A DNA stretch of 64,000 nucleotides from Methanocella_A sp963769045 (GCA_963769045.1 CAVYKK010000005.1:16187-80186); one strand, 5' to 3'. Counted from the first letter of the stretch, positions 1 to 8,048 are shown. The notes: generated by a model not told the origin, from the letters alone. Numbers and translations: made by a program.

Positions 1-825
1 CATAACCAGCCCGGGCAGATGAAAAACGTCGTCCACGGGGCTGTCCTGCAGAAGAACGGGCTTCCGTATGCCGGTGCAAAGGTCGACCTGTACCAGGTAT
101 CCGGCAGTTCGCAGCAATACATCGCTTCAGCCACGGCTAACCAGACCGGGCAATTTGTTTTCGATAACGTCGACGTCAGCACAGTCTCGGAAAAGTACCT
201 GGTCCGGGTTACCTATGAAATGTATGGGGCTTCCCACACACAGGACTCCGAACTGTTCACGGTATACTATGCGAACACTCTCGGCGTGCCCCATGACATC
301 AACGTACCCGTCGGCCTGGATTTCCTTAACAGTGGCAGCGTAACGGTCCAGTCGGTGCCGTCTGGCGCCGCGATTAGAATCGATGGCACGGACATAAGCC
401 AGACGACGCCCTATGACGTGACCGGCCTGCTGGCAGGGTCGCATAACATCGGCCTGTCATTGGACGGCTACTACAACGACAACTTCACGGTCCGGGTCCA
501 GACGGATTCGGTCACGACTGTTAACCGGACGCTGAAAGTCAGCACCGGCAGTACGTACCTGAATGTCGTGCCCGGAGGCGCTCTTGTTTATATCGACGGC
601 GAATACGCGGGCACCAGCCCGGTGAGCCTGTCGAAATTCCCGGCAGGCCAGCATTCATATATCGTAGCCTGTGACGGATACCGGAACGAGAGCGGCATAT
701 TCGAGATCGTCCCCGGCGAAGCGATCACTAAAGAGATCGATATGGTGGCCACACCGGGCTTAAGCCTGGCCTTTATAGGCTACCTGATTAGCAGTTTCAT
801 ACACCAGATATTCAGCCTGTTCTGA
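1..825 (+). CDS. PEGA-domain surface protein, 5'-truncated by the window edge
   Basis: The reading frame is open to base 1, so the true start lies outside the window; the ATG at 19 is probably internal. The visible part begins with a beta-sandwich resembling carboxypeptidase-regulatory or Cna-B-type modules (about residues 1-95, counted from the ATG). Two PEGA domains follow (about 105-170 and 178-243), recognised by the repeated pattern V-P-(S/G)-G-A-x-(I/V)-x-I-D-G and a closing DGY. The last 20 residues are hydrophobic and could be a membrane anchor. PEGA domains are common in archaeal extracytoplasmic proteins. The role is likely surface structure or binding; no enzymatic motif is visible. 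Confidence 0.8.
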   Translation, partial: HNQPGQMKNVVHGAVLQKNGLPYAGAKVDLYQVSGSSQQYIASATANQTGQFVFDNVDVSTVSEKYLVRVTYEMYGASHTQDSELFTVYYANTLGVPHDINVPVGLDFLNSGSVTVQSVPSGAAIRIDGTDISQTTPYDVTGLLAGSHNIGLSLDGYYNDNFTVRVQTDSVTTVNRTLKVSTGSTYLNVVPGGALVYIDGEYAGTSPVSLSKFPAGQHSYIVACDGYRNESGIFEIVPGEAITKEIDMVATPGLSLAFIGYLISSFIHQIFSLF

Positions 826-826
826 G

Positions 827-890
827 GCTGCCGTTTTCAAAAGCTGTCGCTTTAGAAAGCTGCCGTTTTCAAAAGCTGTCGCTTTAGAAA
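827..890. repeat. 32-bp perfect tandem duplication after the PEGA gene
   Basis: Bases 827-858 are repeated without change at 859-890, immediately after the stop codon of the PEGA gene. Each copy contains AAGC/GCTT-type inverted segments such as GCTTTAGAAAGC, so the RNA could fold into small hairpins. It may act as a terminator or be a replication-slippage product. Confidence 0.7.
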
Positions 891-933
891 GCGTGCGCTA
901 ATTATTAAATATTTACAATTCTATTATCTGCTA

Positions 934-1941
934 ATGGACCTGATCGAGATCGACGGCTCTTATGGCGAAGGCGGCGGGCAGATTCTCCGCTCGGCCATTG
1001 CAGTTTCGGCGATCACCGGCCGGGGCGTCAGGATACGGGATATACGCAAGAACCGGCCGCGTCCGGGGCTCGGCATCCAGCACATCAAGTCCATCGAACT
1101 GGCTGGCCGTATGACCGATGCCAGCATCGAAGGGCTCTCCCAGGGGTCCACGTCGATCACGTTTATCCCGGGGGAAATCCGCGGAGGAGAATATTCGCTT
1201 GACCTGGGGACCGCCGGCAGCATTTCGCTGGTCCTCCAGAGCGTTACGCCCATCGCTGCTTACGCGCCTTCGACGATCACGTTCCACATCACTGGCGGCA
1301 CGGACGTCCGGTGGTCGCCTACGGTCGACTATTTCCAGAACGTCACCCTGCCTGCACTCCGCTCATTTGGTTTCAAGGGGGAGCTCCGTATCGAGAACCG
1401 TGGCTTTTTTCCTGTCGGGGGCGGCAGGGTCACTGCTGTGATCGAGCCTGCCCGGCTGCATGGTGTTACTGCGGAATCGCCGGCGCCGCCATCGGTCCGG
1501 GGCATATCCGCATCGTCCCGTCTGCCTCCCCATGTGGCTCGAAGACAGGCGGAATCAGCGCAAAAATATCTCGAGGGCATGGGCATAGAGGTTTCCGGCA
1601 TCAGCCTTGAGGCACGGAACGACCGTTCGACCGGCTCGAGCATAACTCTGTTCAGCGGCTTCCTGGGGGGCAGTGCGCTGGGCGAGCGGGGGTTGCCGGC
1701 CGAAAAGGTCGGCGCGGAAGCGGCGGCGATCATTGCCAACGAGATTGAATCGGGGGCGGCTGTCGATCCGTTCCTGTGCGACCAGCTCATCACCTTTATG
1801 GCACTGTCGGAAGGGCCTTCTGTCATCACGACGGGCAGTGTCACCTCTCATGCGGTGACGAACATGTGGATCATGGAAAAGATGACCGGCAGGCGTTTTA
1901 CCGTAGAAAAAAGCAGGGTCGTCTGCATCAGATCTGTATGA
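934..1941 (+). CDS. rtcA: RNA 3'-terminal phosphate cyclase
   Basis: RtcA converts RNA 3'-phosphate ends to 2',3'-cyclic phosphates with ATP. At 335 residues the length is typical. The N-terminus carries the family motif GSYGEGGGQ (residues 8-16) followed by RPRPGL (41-46). The C-terminal SHAVTN places the histidine that is adenylylated in this family at residue 306. A TATA-like AT-rich stretch (tattaaatatttac) lies just upstream, so the ATG at 934 may be nearly leaderless. The 3' end overlaps kptA on the opposite strand by 14 bases, placing two RNA-end-processing enzymes tail to tail. Confidence 0.95.
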   Translation: MDLIEIDGSYGEGGGQILRSAIAVSAITGRGVRIRDIRKNRPRPGLGIQHIKSIELAGRMTDASIEGLSQGSTSITFIPGEIRGGEYSLDLGTAGSISLVLQSVTPIAAYAPSTITFHITGGTDVRWSPTVDYFQNVTLPALRSFGFKGELRIENRGFFPVGGGRVTAVIEPARLHGVTAESPAPPSVRGISASSRLPPHVARRQAESAQKYLEGMGIEVSGISLEARNDRSTGSSITLFSGFLGGSALGERGLPAEKVGAEAAAIIANEIESGAAVDPFLCDQLITFMALSEGPSVITTGSVTSHAVTNMWIMEKMTGRRFTVEKSRVVCIRSV

Positions 1942-2560
1942 AGGCCGGCGGCACCTGCAGCGCGAGGCAGACAGGCCCGGCGTCCAGTATACGGATGCCG
2001 TTTTCCTGCGCTTTCCTGGCGTTGACCGAGATGATCACCGGGTGCTCGGTGCGGATGCACGCGACTTTAACGGCTTCCTCGATGCTCTTGCTCAAGTGCA
2101 CATAATGCTGGTTTACAGGCTTCAGGCCGATCTCCAGTATGCGGTCGGCTTCCTCTTCGCTGGTGCCGTAATAAAGCTCGTCGTAGTCGGCGTCAGGGAA
2201 GTCCAGGGCTATCTCGACCGAGTGGCCGTACCTTGCCCGTACCATGTCACCGTCGCGCTCGTAGCGGCCTTTATCGTCCGTGTCGAACATGGCCTCCACA
2301 TGGTATGGCCGGGCCCAGGGATACTTACGCTCGATGACCTTGATGAGGTCTTCCAGCCGTACCCATCCCTGCTCGTCCATCTCGATGCCGAGGTCGCCGG
2401 GGAAATGCCGCAGCGCGCCGGAAATGATCTTGCCGAGTTTCTCAGCCTTGTAGCTCGAGAGGACAAACCTGCCCGGATTACCGCAACTGCACTCGGCACC
2501 CCTGAAATATCCGTGGACGGGGCACTGCTTGATTTCGCTGGGCTGTTCGATCTTTTCCAT
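1928..2560 (-). CDS. kptA: RNA 2'-phosphotransferase (Tpt1/KptA family)
   Basis: This family removes an internal RNA 2'-phosphate using NAD+, giving ADP-ribose 1'',2''-cyclic phosphate. The protein has the archaeal layout. An N-terminal metal-binding knuckle (C13, H16, C24, C26) is followed by the ISGALRHFPG segment with the family's L-R-H motif, and then by YYGTS, GLKPVNQHYVHLS and the ISVNARKA region of the ADP-ribosyl-binding fold. It is 210 residues and full length. It converges on rtcA with a 14-bp overlap. The family is clear; the physiological RNA substrate in archaea is not known from this sequence. Confidence 0.93.
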   Translation of the reverse strand: MEKIEQPSEIKQCPVHGYFRGAECSCGNPGRFVLSSYKAEKLGKIISGALRHFPGDLGIEMDEQGWVRLEDLIKVIERKYPWARPYHVEAMFDTDDKGRYERDGDMVRARYGHSVEIALDFPDADYDELYYGTSEEEADRILEIGLKPVNQHYVHLSKSIEEAVKVACIRTEHPVIISVNARKAQENGIRILDAGPVCLALQVPPAFIQI

Positions 2561-2806
2561 GTTGACACCCGGTTGGCCTGTAAGTTATTGGGTAATGATT
2601 ATCGAAACCATTGCGTTGATTTGAAATATACTTTATGTCTCGGGACATGCGCCTGCCTGCCGCGAAGCCGATGGCGCCACATGCCTTAACATATGGCGAT
2701 AGCCGTGCCATGTGTCAACATGGCAACATATTGCCTTAAATACCTGAAGTATACCTATTATACCGGATAGAGCCAGTGATCGGCTGGCTACCGGAGAAAA
2801 AATCAT

Positions 2807-3691
2807 ATGTTTCTGGACGATATCGGCAAAGCCTTAAAGTTCCTCGCCGAGTGCTTCAAGATGATAGTGGAAGAGCCGAAACTGCTCCTGCCTTCCCTGT
2901 TATCGGTCGTATTCGGCTTCTTCATGAGCCTGATTGTCATCGTGCCCTTCATCTTCATGGGCCTGTTAGGTAAGGTCGGGTTCTTCGTGTTCGGCGGGTT
3001 CGCGCTGGTCGCGCTGTTCGTCAGCTTCGCGTTCAGCTACTTCTTCATGGGCGCCTCTGCACATGCAGTGTACCAGCATGTGAAGTTCGGCAAGTCCTCG
3101 CTCGGGGAGGCGTTCAACCGGGCGCTGGGCAGCATCGCGACTCTGCTGCTGCTTGCGGCTACAGCCGCCGTCATCCAGATGGTCGTCAACATGTTGAAGA
3201 ACCAGGGCGGCCGGAGCCGCGGTGGCCTGATCGTCGGCCTCATCGCTTCGCTGGCCGGAGACGTCATCCGCGAGGGCTGGGACATCGCTGTCCGGCTGCT
3301 CGTCCCGGTGGCCGTCATCGCGGGGCTCGGCTACATGGACACCATGAAGAAGTCCTTCGATATCGTGCGGAACAACTTTGTGATCATAGGCGCAGGCGAG
3401 GTCGCCATCAGGATACTGAACGGCGTCATCGGCTTCTTCGGCACCATGTTCTCGATACTAATCGCCCTCGGCATATTCTTCATAGCCGAACAGACTATCG
3501 GCTGGACCTGGGCGCTCGGGATGGCGCTGCCTGTAGCCTTCGTGCTGATCTCGCTGGTGTCGACTCTCAACCTGTTCATCCGGACATCGTACTACACGCT
3601 GGTCTACATCTGGGCTGAAGAGAGCACAATGCACGGCCAACAGGGTCCTGTCGTCGCGCCAGCGCCCATACAACACGCGTTCAACCTGTAA
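2807..3691 (+). CDS. DUF6159-like integral membrane protein
   Basis: This is a 294-residue polytopic membrane protein with about six hydrophobic segments (around residues 25-50, 55-85, 105-125, 165-180, 205-235 and 240-265). Between them lies a glycine/arginine-rich cytoplasmic loop (NQGGRSRGG). The sequence resembles the uncharacterised DUF6159 family, but I see no catalytic or transport motif. The start follows a GGAG-like sequence (ctaccggagaaaaaatcat). It faces sufS tail to tail and is probably a single-gene unit. Confidence 0.6.
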   Translation: MFLDDIGKALKFLAECFKMIVEEPKLLLPSLLSVVFGFFMSLIVIVPFIFMGLLGKVGFFVFGGFALVALFVSFAFSYFFMGASAHAVYQHVKFGKSSLGEAFNRALGSIATLLLLAATAAVIQMVVNMLKNQGGRSRGGLIVGLIASLAGDVIREGWDIAVRLLVPVAVIAGLGYMDTMKKSFDIVRNNFVIIGAGEVAIRILNGVIGFFGTMFSILIALGIFFIAEQTIGWTWALGMALPVAFVLISLVSTLNLFIRTSYYTLVYIWAEESTMHGQQGPVVAPAPIQHAFNL

Positions 3692-3739
3692 ACATATAAG
3701 TAAGTACCAGTCAAATGTAAAAAGAGCTCTCCTGTCGGT

Positions 3740-3763
3740 CATGCGCACGCGCGCAGACGCCTG
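3740..3763. repeat. CG-alternating intergenic motif, copy 1 (divergent copy)
   Basis: A run of alternating purine/pyrimidine CG steps (GCGCACGCGCGCAGACGCC) lies inside a hairpin whose arms are GCTCTCC (3725-3731) and GGAGAGC (3777-3783). It lies between the 3' ends of the DUF6159 gene and sufS. Related copies are at 12591, 32176, 36093, 44526 and 58061. Confidence 0.45.
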
Positions 3764-3809
3764 CACGGCCTGTAACGGAGAGCCATTCCTTTTTATTATC
3801 CACCGGCTA

Positions 3810-4991
3810 TTAAGAGAATGATTTCGCGATCTGCGCGACGGCGCTAACCAGCAAGTCGACCTCTTCCTTCGTACTGTAGCATGCGAAGGATGCCCGGGCC
3901 GAGCCGGTGATGCACAGTCTCGCCAGCGCCGTCTGGGCGCAGTGCTGGCCGCTTCGGACGCATATTTTCTTTGTCTCGTCAAGGATCATGGCTACGTCAT
4001 GCGGGTTGACGTTCTCGACGTTGAACGAGACAAGCGAAGCCCGTTCCTTCGGCCCGTAGATCTCGACTTGCGGGATTTCGGACAGACGGCGTGCGCACTC
4101 GCGTGCGAGGGCGTTCACATGGGCTTCGATGTCTCTCACCCCGAGGGCTTTGACGTATTCCACGCCCCGTCCCAGCCCGATCACGCCCGGTATGTTGGGC
4201 GTCCCGTACTCGAACCGTGAGGGAATGTCGTCAAAGGTAAACGAGCCTGTGGTGACTGTATGCACCGTGCCCCCGCCGACGAAAACCGGCTGGAGCTGCT
4301 CCGGTTCCTTCATGTAAAGAATGCCCGTACCCTGGGGCCCCAGCAGGCCTTTGTGGCCCGGCATACAGACGTAGTCGCATCCCAGCGCCGTTAAGTCCAG
4401 CGGCATCTCCCCGGCTGACTGGGCCGCGTCAACAAGGAACTTAGCATTATGCTTTTTAGCGATCTTCGCTACCGCCCGGATGTCCTGTACTGACCCGAAA
4501 AAGTTCGAGATGTGATTGATCGCGATCAGCTTCGTCCGGTCCGTCATCGCTTTCTCGATAGCGTCCGGCGGGACAATGCCCCTGTCATCCGAATCGACCA
4601 CGGTCACCTCCACACCCTTTTCACGCAGCCTGATCCATGGCAGCAGGTTGCTGTGATGCTCTACCACCGTGGTGATCACGTGATCACCCTTACGCCATTC
4701 CGTCCCGCAAGCGACCATGTTGATGCTCTCGGTAGTATTTCGCGTAAAGACGACATCACGCGAGGGCACGTTGAAGAATCCCGCCACCGCCTCTCGCGCA
4801 TCCTCGTATTTCTCCGTGGTCTTCCGGGACAGACGATGTGCTCCTCTGCCATAGCTGCCGCCATATTTAGTGAAGTACTCTTCCATCGCTGCGACCACCG
4901 GCAGTGGCTTCTGCGAAGTGGCGGCACTGTCCAGGTAAATGACCTCTTTGAGGACGGGGAAGTCCTCGCGAACCTTATAGACGTCGTACAT
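3810..4991 (-). CDS. sufS: Cysteine desulfurase, SufS/CsdA type
   Basis: This PLP enzyme takes sulfur from cysteine as a persulfide for Fe-S clusters and thio-cofactors. The Schiff-base lysine is K214 in PGHKG. The sulfur-accepting cysteine is C351 in RSGQHCAQ, a group II (SufS) signature, and VEHHSN carries the PLP-stacking histidine. It is 393 residues from the ATG at 4991, which I prefer over an upstream TTG because GAGG sits 8 bases before it. The gene is 34 bases downstream of a ubiquitin-like gene, which suggests a sulfur-relay operon. Many methanogens lack a dedicated cysteine desulfurase, so its presence is informative. Confidence 0.92.
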   Translation of the reverse strand: MYDVYKVREDFPVLKEVIYLDSAATSQKPLPVVAAMEEYFTKYGGSYGRGAHRLSRKTTEKYEDAREAVAGFFNVPSRDVVFTRNTTESINMVACGTEWRKGDHVITTVVEHHSNLLPWIRLREKGVEVTVVDSDDRGIVPPDAIEKAMTDRTKLIAINHISNFFGSVQDIRAVAKIAKKHNAKFLVDAAQSAGEMPLDLTALGCDYVCMPGHKGLLGPQGTGILYMKEPEQLQPVFVGGGTVHTVTTGSFTFDDIPSRFEYGTPNIPGVIGLGRGVEYVKALGVRDIEAHVNALARECARRLSEIPQVEIYGPKERASLVSFNVENVNPHDVAMILDETKKICVRSGQHCAQTALARLCITGSARASFACYSTKEEVDLLVSAVAQIAKSFS

Positions 4992-5025
4992 CTTATACTG
5001 CCTCAAAACAGGACGCCCGGACGCG

Positions 5026-5235
5026 TCAGCCCCCGGACACCACCCTCATCACTTCAATGGCGCCGTCGCCCGCTACCTTCGAGTCAAAGGGCACCGGCAC
5101 GCCTTCCCGGAAGACTACCACTGTCTCCGGGTTGATATTTAATGTCGCCAGCAGGTCATAATAGTTGCTGTCGCCTGGCAGGTCGACCTCCCGGTCCTCC
5201 ATCCGGCCGGAGTACACCCTGACCCGCAGCCGCAG
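5026..5235 (-). CDS. MoaD/ThiS-like ubiquitin-fold sulfur carrier (SAMP-like)
   Basis: This small protein of about 63-69 residues ends in V-V-S-G-G. That is the C-terminal diglycine of beta-grasp sulfur carriers (MoaD, ThiS, SAMP), whose terminal carboxylate is adenylated and thiocarboxylated. The start is uncertain. A GTG at 5217 would cut off the first beta strand (LRLRVRVYSG). A CTG at 5235 keeps it and lies 7 bases after GAGAGGGG, so I give 5235. It sits 20 bases from the upstream small gene and 34 bases before sufS, in one operon. It could serve molybdopterin synthesis with the MobB-MoaE fusion at 34.3 kb, tRNA thiolation, or protein modification. Confidence 0.75.
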   Translation of the reverse strand: MRLRVRVYSGRMEDREVDLPGDSNYYDLLATLNINPETVVVFREGVPVPFDSKVAGDGAIEVMRVVSGG

Positions 5236-5236
5236 C

Positions 5237-5431
5237 TTATATCCCCTCTCTCTTTTTCAGCTTCGAGGTCACGCCCGGCTCCCCGGGCGCCGTCTCCTTC
5301 TCGTAGTCCTGGTTTAGCCTCTCTGGATGCGCGAGGTCTTCCGCGTTCTCGTCGAGGATCTTCATGTCTTTTTCATATTCCTTCTCCGAGCCCTTCCTCT
5401 CGATGTCGCGTTTCTTAAACTTTCCAGACAT
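5237..5431 (-). CDS. Small charged hypothetical protein
   Basis: The protein has 64 residues and is extremely hydrophilic, rich in K, E, D and R, with no hydrophobic core. It is probably mostly helical or disordered (for example RKGSEKEYEKDMKILDENAE). I recognise no family. Its stop codon is only 1-20 bases from the start of the ubiquitin-like carrier gene, and both precede sufS, so it is likely the first gene of that operon. It could be a carrier partner or regulator, but nothing in the sequence proves this. Confidence 0.55.
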   Translation of the reverse strand: MSGKFKKRDIERKGSEKEYEKDMKILDENAEDLAHPERLNQDYEKETAPGEPGVTSKLKKREGI

Positions 5432-5545
5432 GCTAAATCACTGATAGATAATATCGCGTGGAATGAATAAAACACTTATGGAATGTCGGCCGCGGCCTGC
5501 GGCGAGAATGAAGACAGCTATCAAGGGAGTTGAGACTGCCATAAA

Positions 5546-5554
5546 TTTTAAATA
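5546..5554 (+). promoter_or_regulatory. TATA box of the tRNA-Ser gene
   Basis: TTTTAAATA is centred about 44 bases before the mature 5' end of the tRNA, which fits an archaeal TATA box about 25 bases upstream of a short 5' leader. Confidence 0.55.
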
Positions 5555-5593
5555 CCTCCCCGCATGTAAAGGGATGAGAGGACTTCTCGCGTT

Positions 5594-5675
5594 GCCGGGG
5601 TACTCTAACGGTAAGGGACTGGTCTCGAAAACCAGCGGTCGCAAGGCCTTAGGAGTTCAAGTCTCCTCTCCGGCG
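5594..5675 (+). tRNA. tRNA-Ser (anticodon CGA)
   Basis: The 82-nt gene folds as a class II tRNA. The acceptor arms are GCCGGGG and CTCCGGC with one G-U pair, and the discriminator base is G at 5675. The anticodon stem is CTGGT/ACCAG with loop CTCGAAA, giving anticodon CGA (serine, UCG codons). A long variable arm carries GGTC-GCAA-GGCC, and the T arm is AGGAG-TTCAAGT-CTCCT. The 3' CCA is not encoded and no intron is visible. Confidence 0.95.
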
Positions 5676-5697
5676 CTAAAGACTTTTGAAGGCTCCC

Positions 5698-5720
5698 GGG
5701 AACTTTCTAAAAAAGTTCCC
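5698..5720. repeat. Hairpin downstream of tRNA-Ser
   Basis: GGGAACTTT (5698-5706) and AAAGTTCCC (5712-5720) form a perfect 9-bp stem with a 5-nt loop, 22 bases after the tRNA. It may be a terminator or processing structure. It resembles the next hairpin at 5786. Confidence 0.6.
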
Positions 5721-5785
5721 TGGGTCTCGACACCCGCACATGTGCCGAAGGCACCGTTTTAAGGATCGTTTTTGAAGGGGTGCAA

Positions 5786-5814
5786 GGGGGGACTTTTTCC
5801 CAAAAAGTTCCCCC
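5786..5814. repeat. Second, G-rich hairpin downstream of tRNA-Ser
   Basis: GGGGGGACTTTTT (5786-5798) and AAAAAGTTCCCCC (5802-5814) pair with a single mismatch around a 3-nt loop. The flanking GGGGTGCA and TGTACACC can extend the stem. The core is shared with the hairpin at 5698, so both may derive from one repeat. The stretch 5815-6045 holds no other recognisable feature. Confidence 0.6.
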
Positions 5815-6045
5815 TGTACACCTGCCCGAACAATAATTGTCACATTGGTTATTCCATAAGTACAGCCCATCTGCTCGCCTGCCCTCACGCACGTGCGCAC
5901 CCCACAGCCGGGCAATATAGTCCTCCGGCGGCCTGCATGGATGCTATTTCCCGCCCGTGTTAAAACCCATGGCAGGGCCTAGATGTTTTGATTTCGCATT
6001 CTTTAGCACTTGATTATTTGTATACACCATCCGATCATCATACCT

Positions 6046-6789
6046 ATGGATTGCTACGAGGGCTTTGCCGGCAGGTTCGACAGGCTGATGGAATGGGATA
6101 AACGACGGTCCCGCGAAGAGCCCTTTTTTAAGCGCTTAGTCGATCAAGGCATGCGCACCTTTCTCGACTGCCATTGCGGCACGGGCTTTCACTGTGCCCT
6201 GCTCACCGAAATGGGCTGCAGCGTGGAGGGCGTAGACGTATCGCCGCACATGCTGAAGGTTGCGTCAAAGAACCTGCAGGCCAGGGGCCTGGAAGTCCCG
6301 ATGCGACTGTGCGACGTGAAGGAAATGCAGCCGGACCGTCAGTTCGACTGTGTCCTATCCATGGGCAACTCGCTGCCCCACGAGTTCGGCGATGAGAACC
6401 TGCTCCGGTCCCTGCAGCGCATGTACGAGGCACTCAAGCCCTGCGGCCGGTGCGTGGTGCACATCGAGAACTTCGACCGCCTCTATGCGGACGGCGACCG
6501 GTTTATCCCTTCTCGTTTCTCCCGTAAAAAGAAAGGCGCCGAGGCATTCATCTTCGCCATCGACTACTTCGAGGACCTGGTAGTGTTCAACATCCTGTCG
6601 ATCATCGAGGAGAACGGCTTACCCAGGTTCAACGTCGACGTGATCGAATATAACCCTGTGTCCTGCGAAAAGATGAGGGCATTGCTGCAACAGGCGGGAT
6701 TCAGGGACCTGGCGATTTATGGGGACTTCCACATGACGCCGCTTGAAGAGAGCGAAAGCTACGATGCCATTTTCGTCGCTCGAAAGTAG
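6046..6789 (+). CDS. Class I SAM-dependent methyltransferase
   Basis: This 247-residue Rossmann-fold methyltransferase has the SAM-binding glycine motif FLDCHCGTGFHC (39-50). An acidic residue ends strand 2 (GVDVSPHM), and motif IV-like FDCVLSMGNSLPH follows. The start at 6046 (ATG) is preferred over an upstream TTG at 6010, which would add a poorly conserved, isoleucine-rich leader. The substrate cannot be deduced; the fold matches glycine/sarcosine or small-molecule methyltransferases. The stop codon abuts a large hairpin repeat that runs to the stop codon of the facing DUF362 gene. Confidence 0.8.
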   Translation: MDCYEGFAGRFDRLMEWDKRRSREEPFFKRLVDQGMRTFLDCHCGTGFHCALLTEMGCSVEGVDVSPHMLKVASKNLQARGLEVPMRLCDVKEMQPDRQFDCVLSMGNSLPHEFGDENLLRSLQRMYEALKPCGRCVVHIENFDRLYADGDRFIPSRFSRKKKGAEAFIFAIDYFEDLVVFNILSIIEENGLPRFNVDVIEYNPVSCEKMRALLQQAGFRDLAIYGDFHMTPLEESESYDAIFVARK

Positions 6790-6984
6790 AGGACACGGAG
6801 GTTTGCGAGAGGGCACAGAGCTCAGCACAGAGGTCACAGAGGCCACAGAGGTATTCACAGAGGCTTGTTTTTAAAATAGGGCTCACATTATAGCCGTTTT
6901 CTTTAAATAACCTCTGTGTCGTCCTCTGTGACCTCTGTGACCTCTGTGCTGAGCTCTGTGCCCTCTAAGAAAACCTCTGTGACC
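6790..6984. repeat. Large hairpin element of 9-nt units (family A, copy 1)
   Basis: The element fills the whole gap between two facing stop codons. The left arm carries repeats of the type CACAGAGGT and the right arm its complement CCTCTGTGA, repeated head to tail. The arms flank an AT-rich middle (6869-6909). The sequence ctcagcacagaggtcacaga (6831-6850) is complemented at 6927-6956. A nearly identical element follows another methyltransferase gene at 56127-56345. It could act as a two-way terminator. Confidence 0.8.
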
Positions 6985-7899
6985 TCATGGAGCAACGAGG
7001 CGCATGATGCCTGAAAACACTTTGATCTTCTCTTCCATGTCTGGCAGGCCGTCGATATGCAGCTCGATGTCCTGCGGCCCTTCGGCGCCGAGGCCGAGCT
7101 CGCAGGCGCGCCTGATCTGAGGCTGGTCCCACGGGCTTTTCTCCTGGATATCCGCCTTCGTCCCGAGAGCCTTCATGATTGACAGCCCGATGATGTCGTT
7201 GGCGACAACGTCACGTGAGCCGACGACCAGCCCGGGCTGGAATGTCTCGCCCATGAACGGTCCGCCCCTTACCATGACACTGGTGCCGTCCATGACCACG
7301 AAATCGGGCCGGAGCGCGAGATTAGCCTCCGCAATCATGCTCCCGAACGCCGGTTCCTCATAGTTCTTTTCGTGGAGCTTGTCCAGTCTGTCCACGGGCC
7401 TGACCATGCCCAGCGTGTTCTTCAGCCCCATGGAATAGACGGCGATCTTGTGCGCTTTGATCACGGGCACGCTCACGATGTAGTCCGCTTCTTTCGCGAG
7501 TTTCGACACGCTGAACCCGCCGGCCCAGCCGGTAGCGCCGCGGGGCCGCACTTTTGTCCAGCCGGCCGCTTCGAGGTCGACTGCCTCAGCGCCGGCATGC
7601 CTGGCTGTATCGTAGATGCCTGTCGCCTTCATGTACTCGATGGTGTCGCCCCAGTACACGCTCCTGTCGCCGACGATGACTCTGCCTGCGCCCTGCTCCC
7701 GCAGCAGGGAAACCACTGCCGACACCACGGCCGGATTGGTGGTCGCAGGGCACGGGTCGTCAGAGTTCACGTTCGGCTTGACAAGGACGGTGGAGCCCCG
7801 CCTGATAAAGCCCAGCCCGCCTGCCATGGCGACCGCCGCCCGCACGCTGTCCTCGACGCTCTTCCCTTTCGATACTCCTGTTTTTGCCCTGTCCGCCAT
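6985..7899 (-). CDS. DUF362 domain protein
   Basis: The 304-residue protein matches the DUF362 family, with VLVKPNVNSDDPCPATTNPAVVSAVV near the N-terminus and later the paired VPVIKAHK and SMGLKNTLGMV segments. Most DUF362 proteins in anaerobes carry a ferredoxin domain, but none is present here. The family is widespread in methanogens and of unknown function, possibly redox related. It is transcribed away from the polyprenyl synthase across an AT-rich divergent promoter region (7900-8048). Confidence 0.8.
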   Translation of the reverse strand: MADRAKTGVSKGKSVEDSVRAAVAMAGGLGFIRRGSTVLVKPNVNSDDPCPATTNPAVVSAVVSLLREQGAGRVIVGDRSVYWGDTIEYMKATGIYDTARHAGAEAVDLEAAGWTKVRPRGATGWAGGFSVSKLAKEADYIVSVPVIKAHKIAVYSMGLKNTLGMVRPVDRLDKLHEKNYEEPAFGSMIAEANLALRPDFVVMDGTSVMVRGGPFMGETFQPGLVVGSRDVVANDIIGLSIMKALGTKADIQEKSPWDQPQIRRACELGLGAEGPQDIELHIDGLPDMEEKIKVFSGIMRLVAP

Positions 7900-8048
7900 G
7901 CCATCACCGATTCAGCCGAGGTAATCGACCTCGAAATGCGAACAATAGTATAAAAATATGTCACTTTATATTTAATCCATAGAATATAAAGTTGCTACCG
8001 CTAGAGCAAACTATTATATCCTGATGGGATTCTTATTCAGATAGTACT

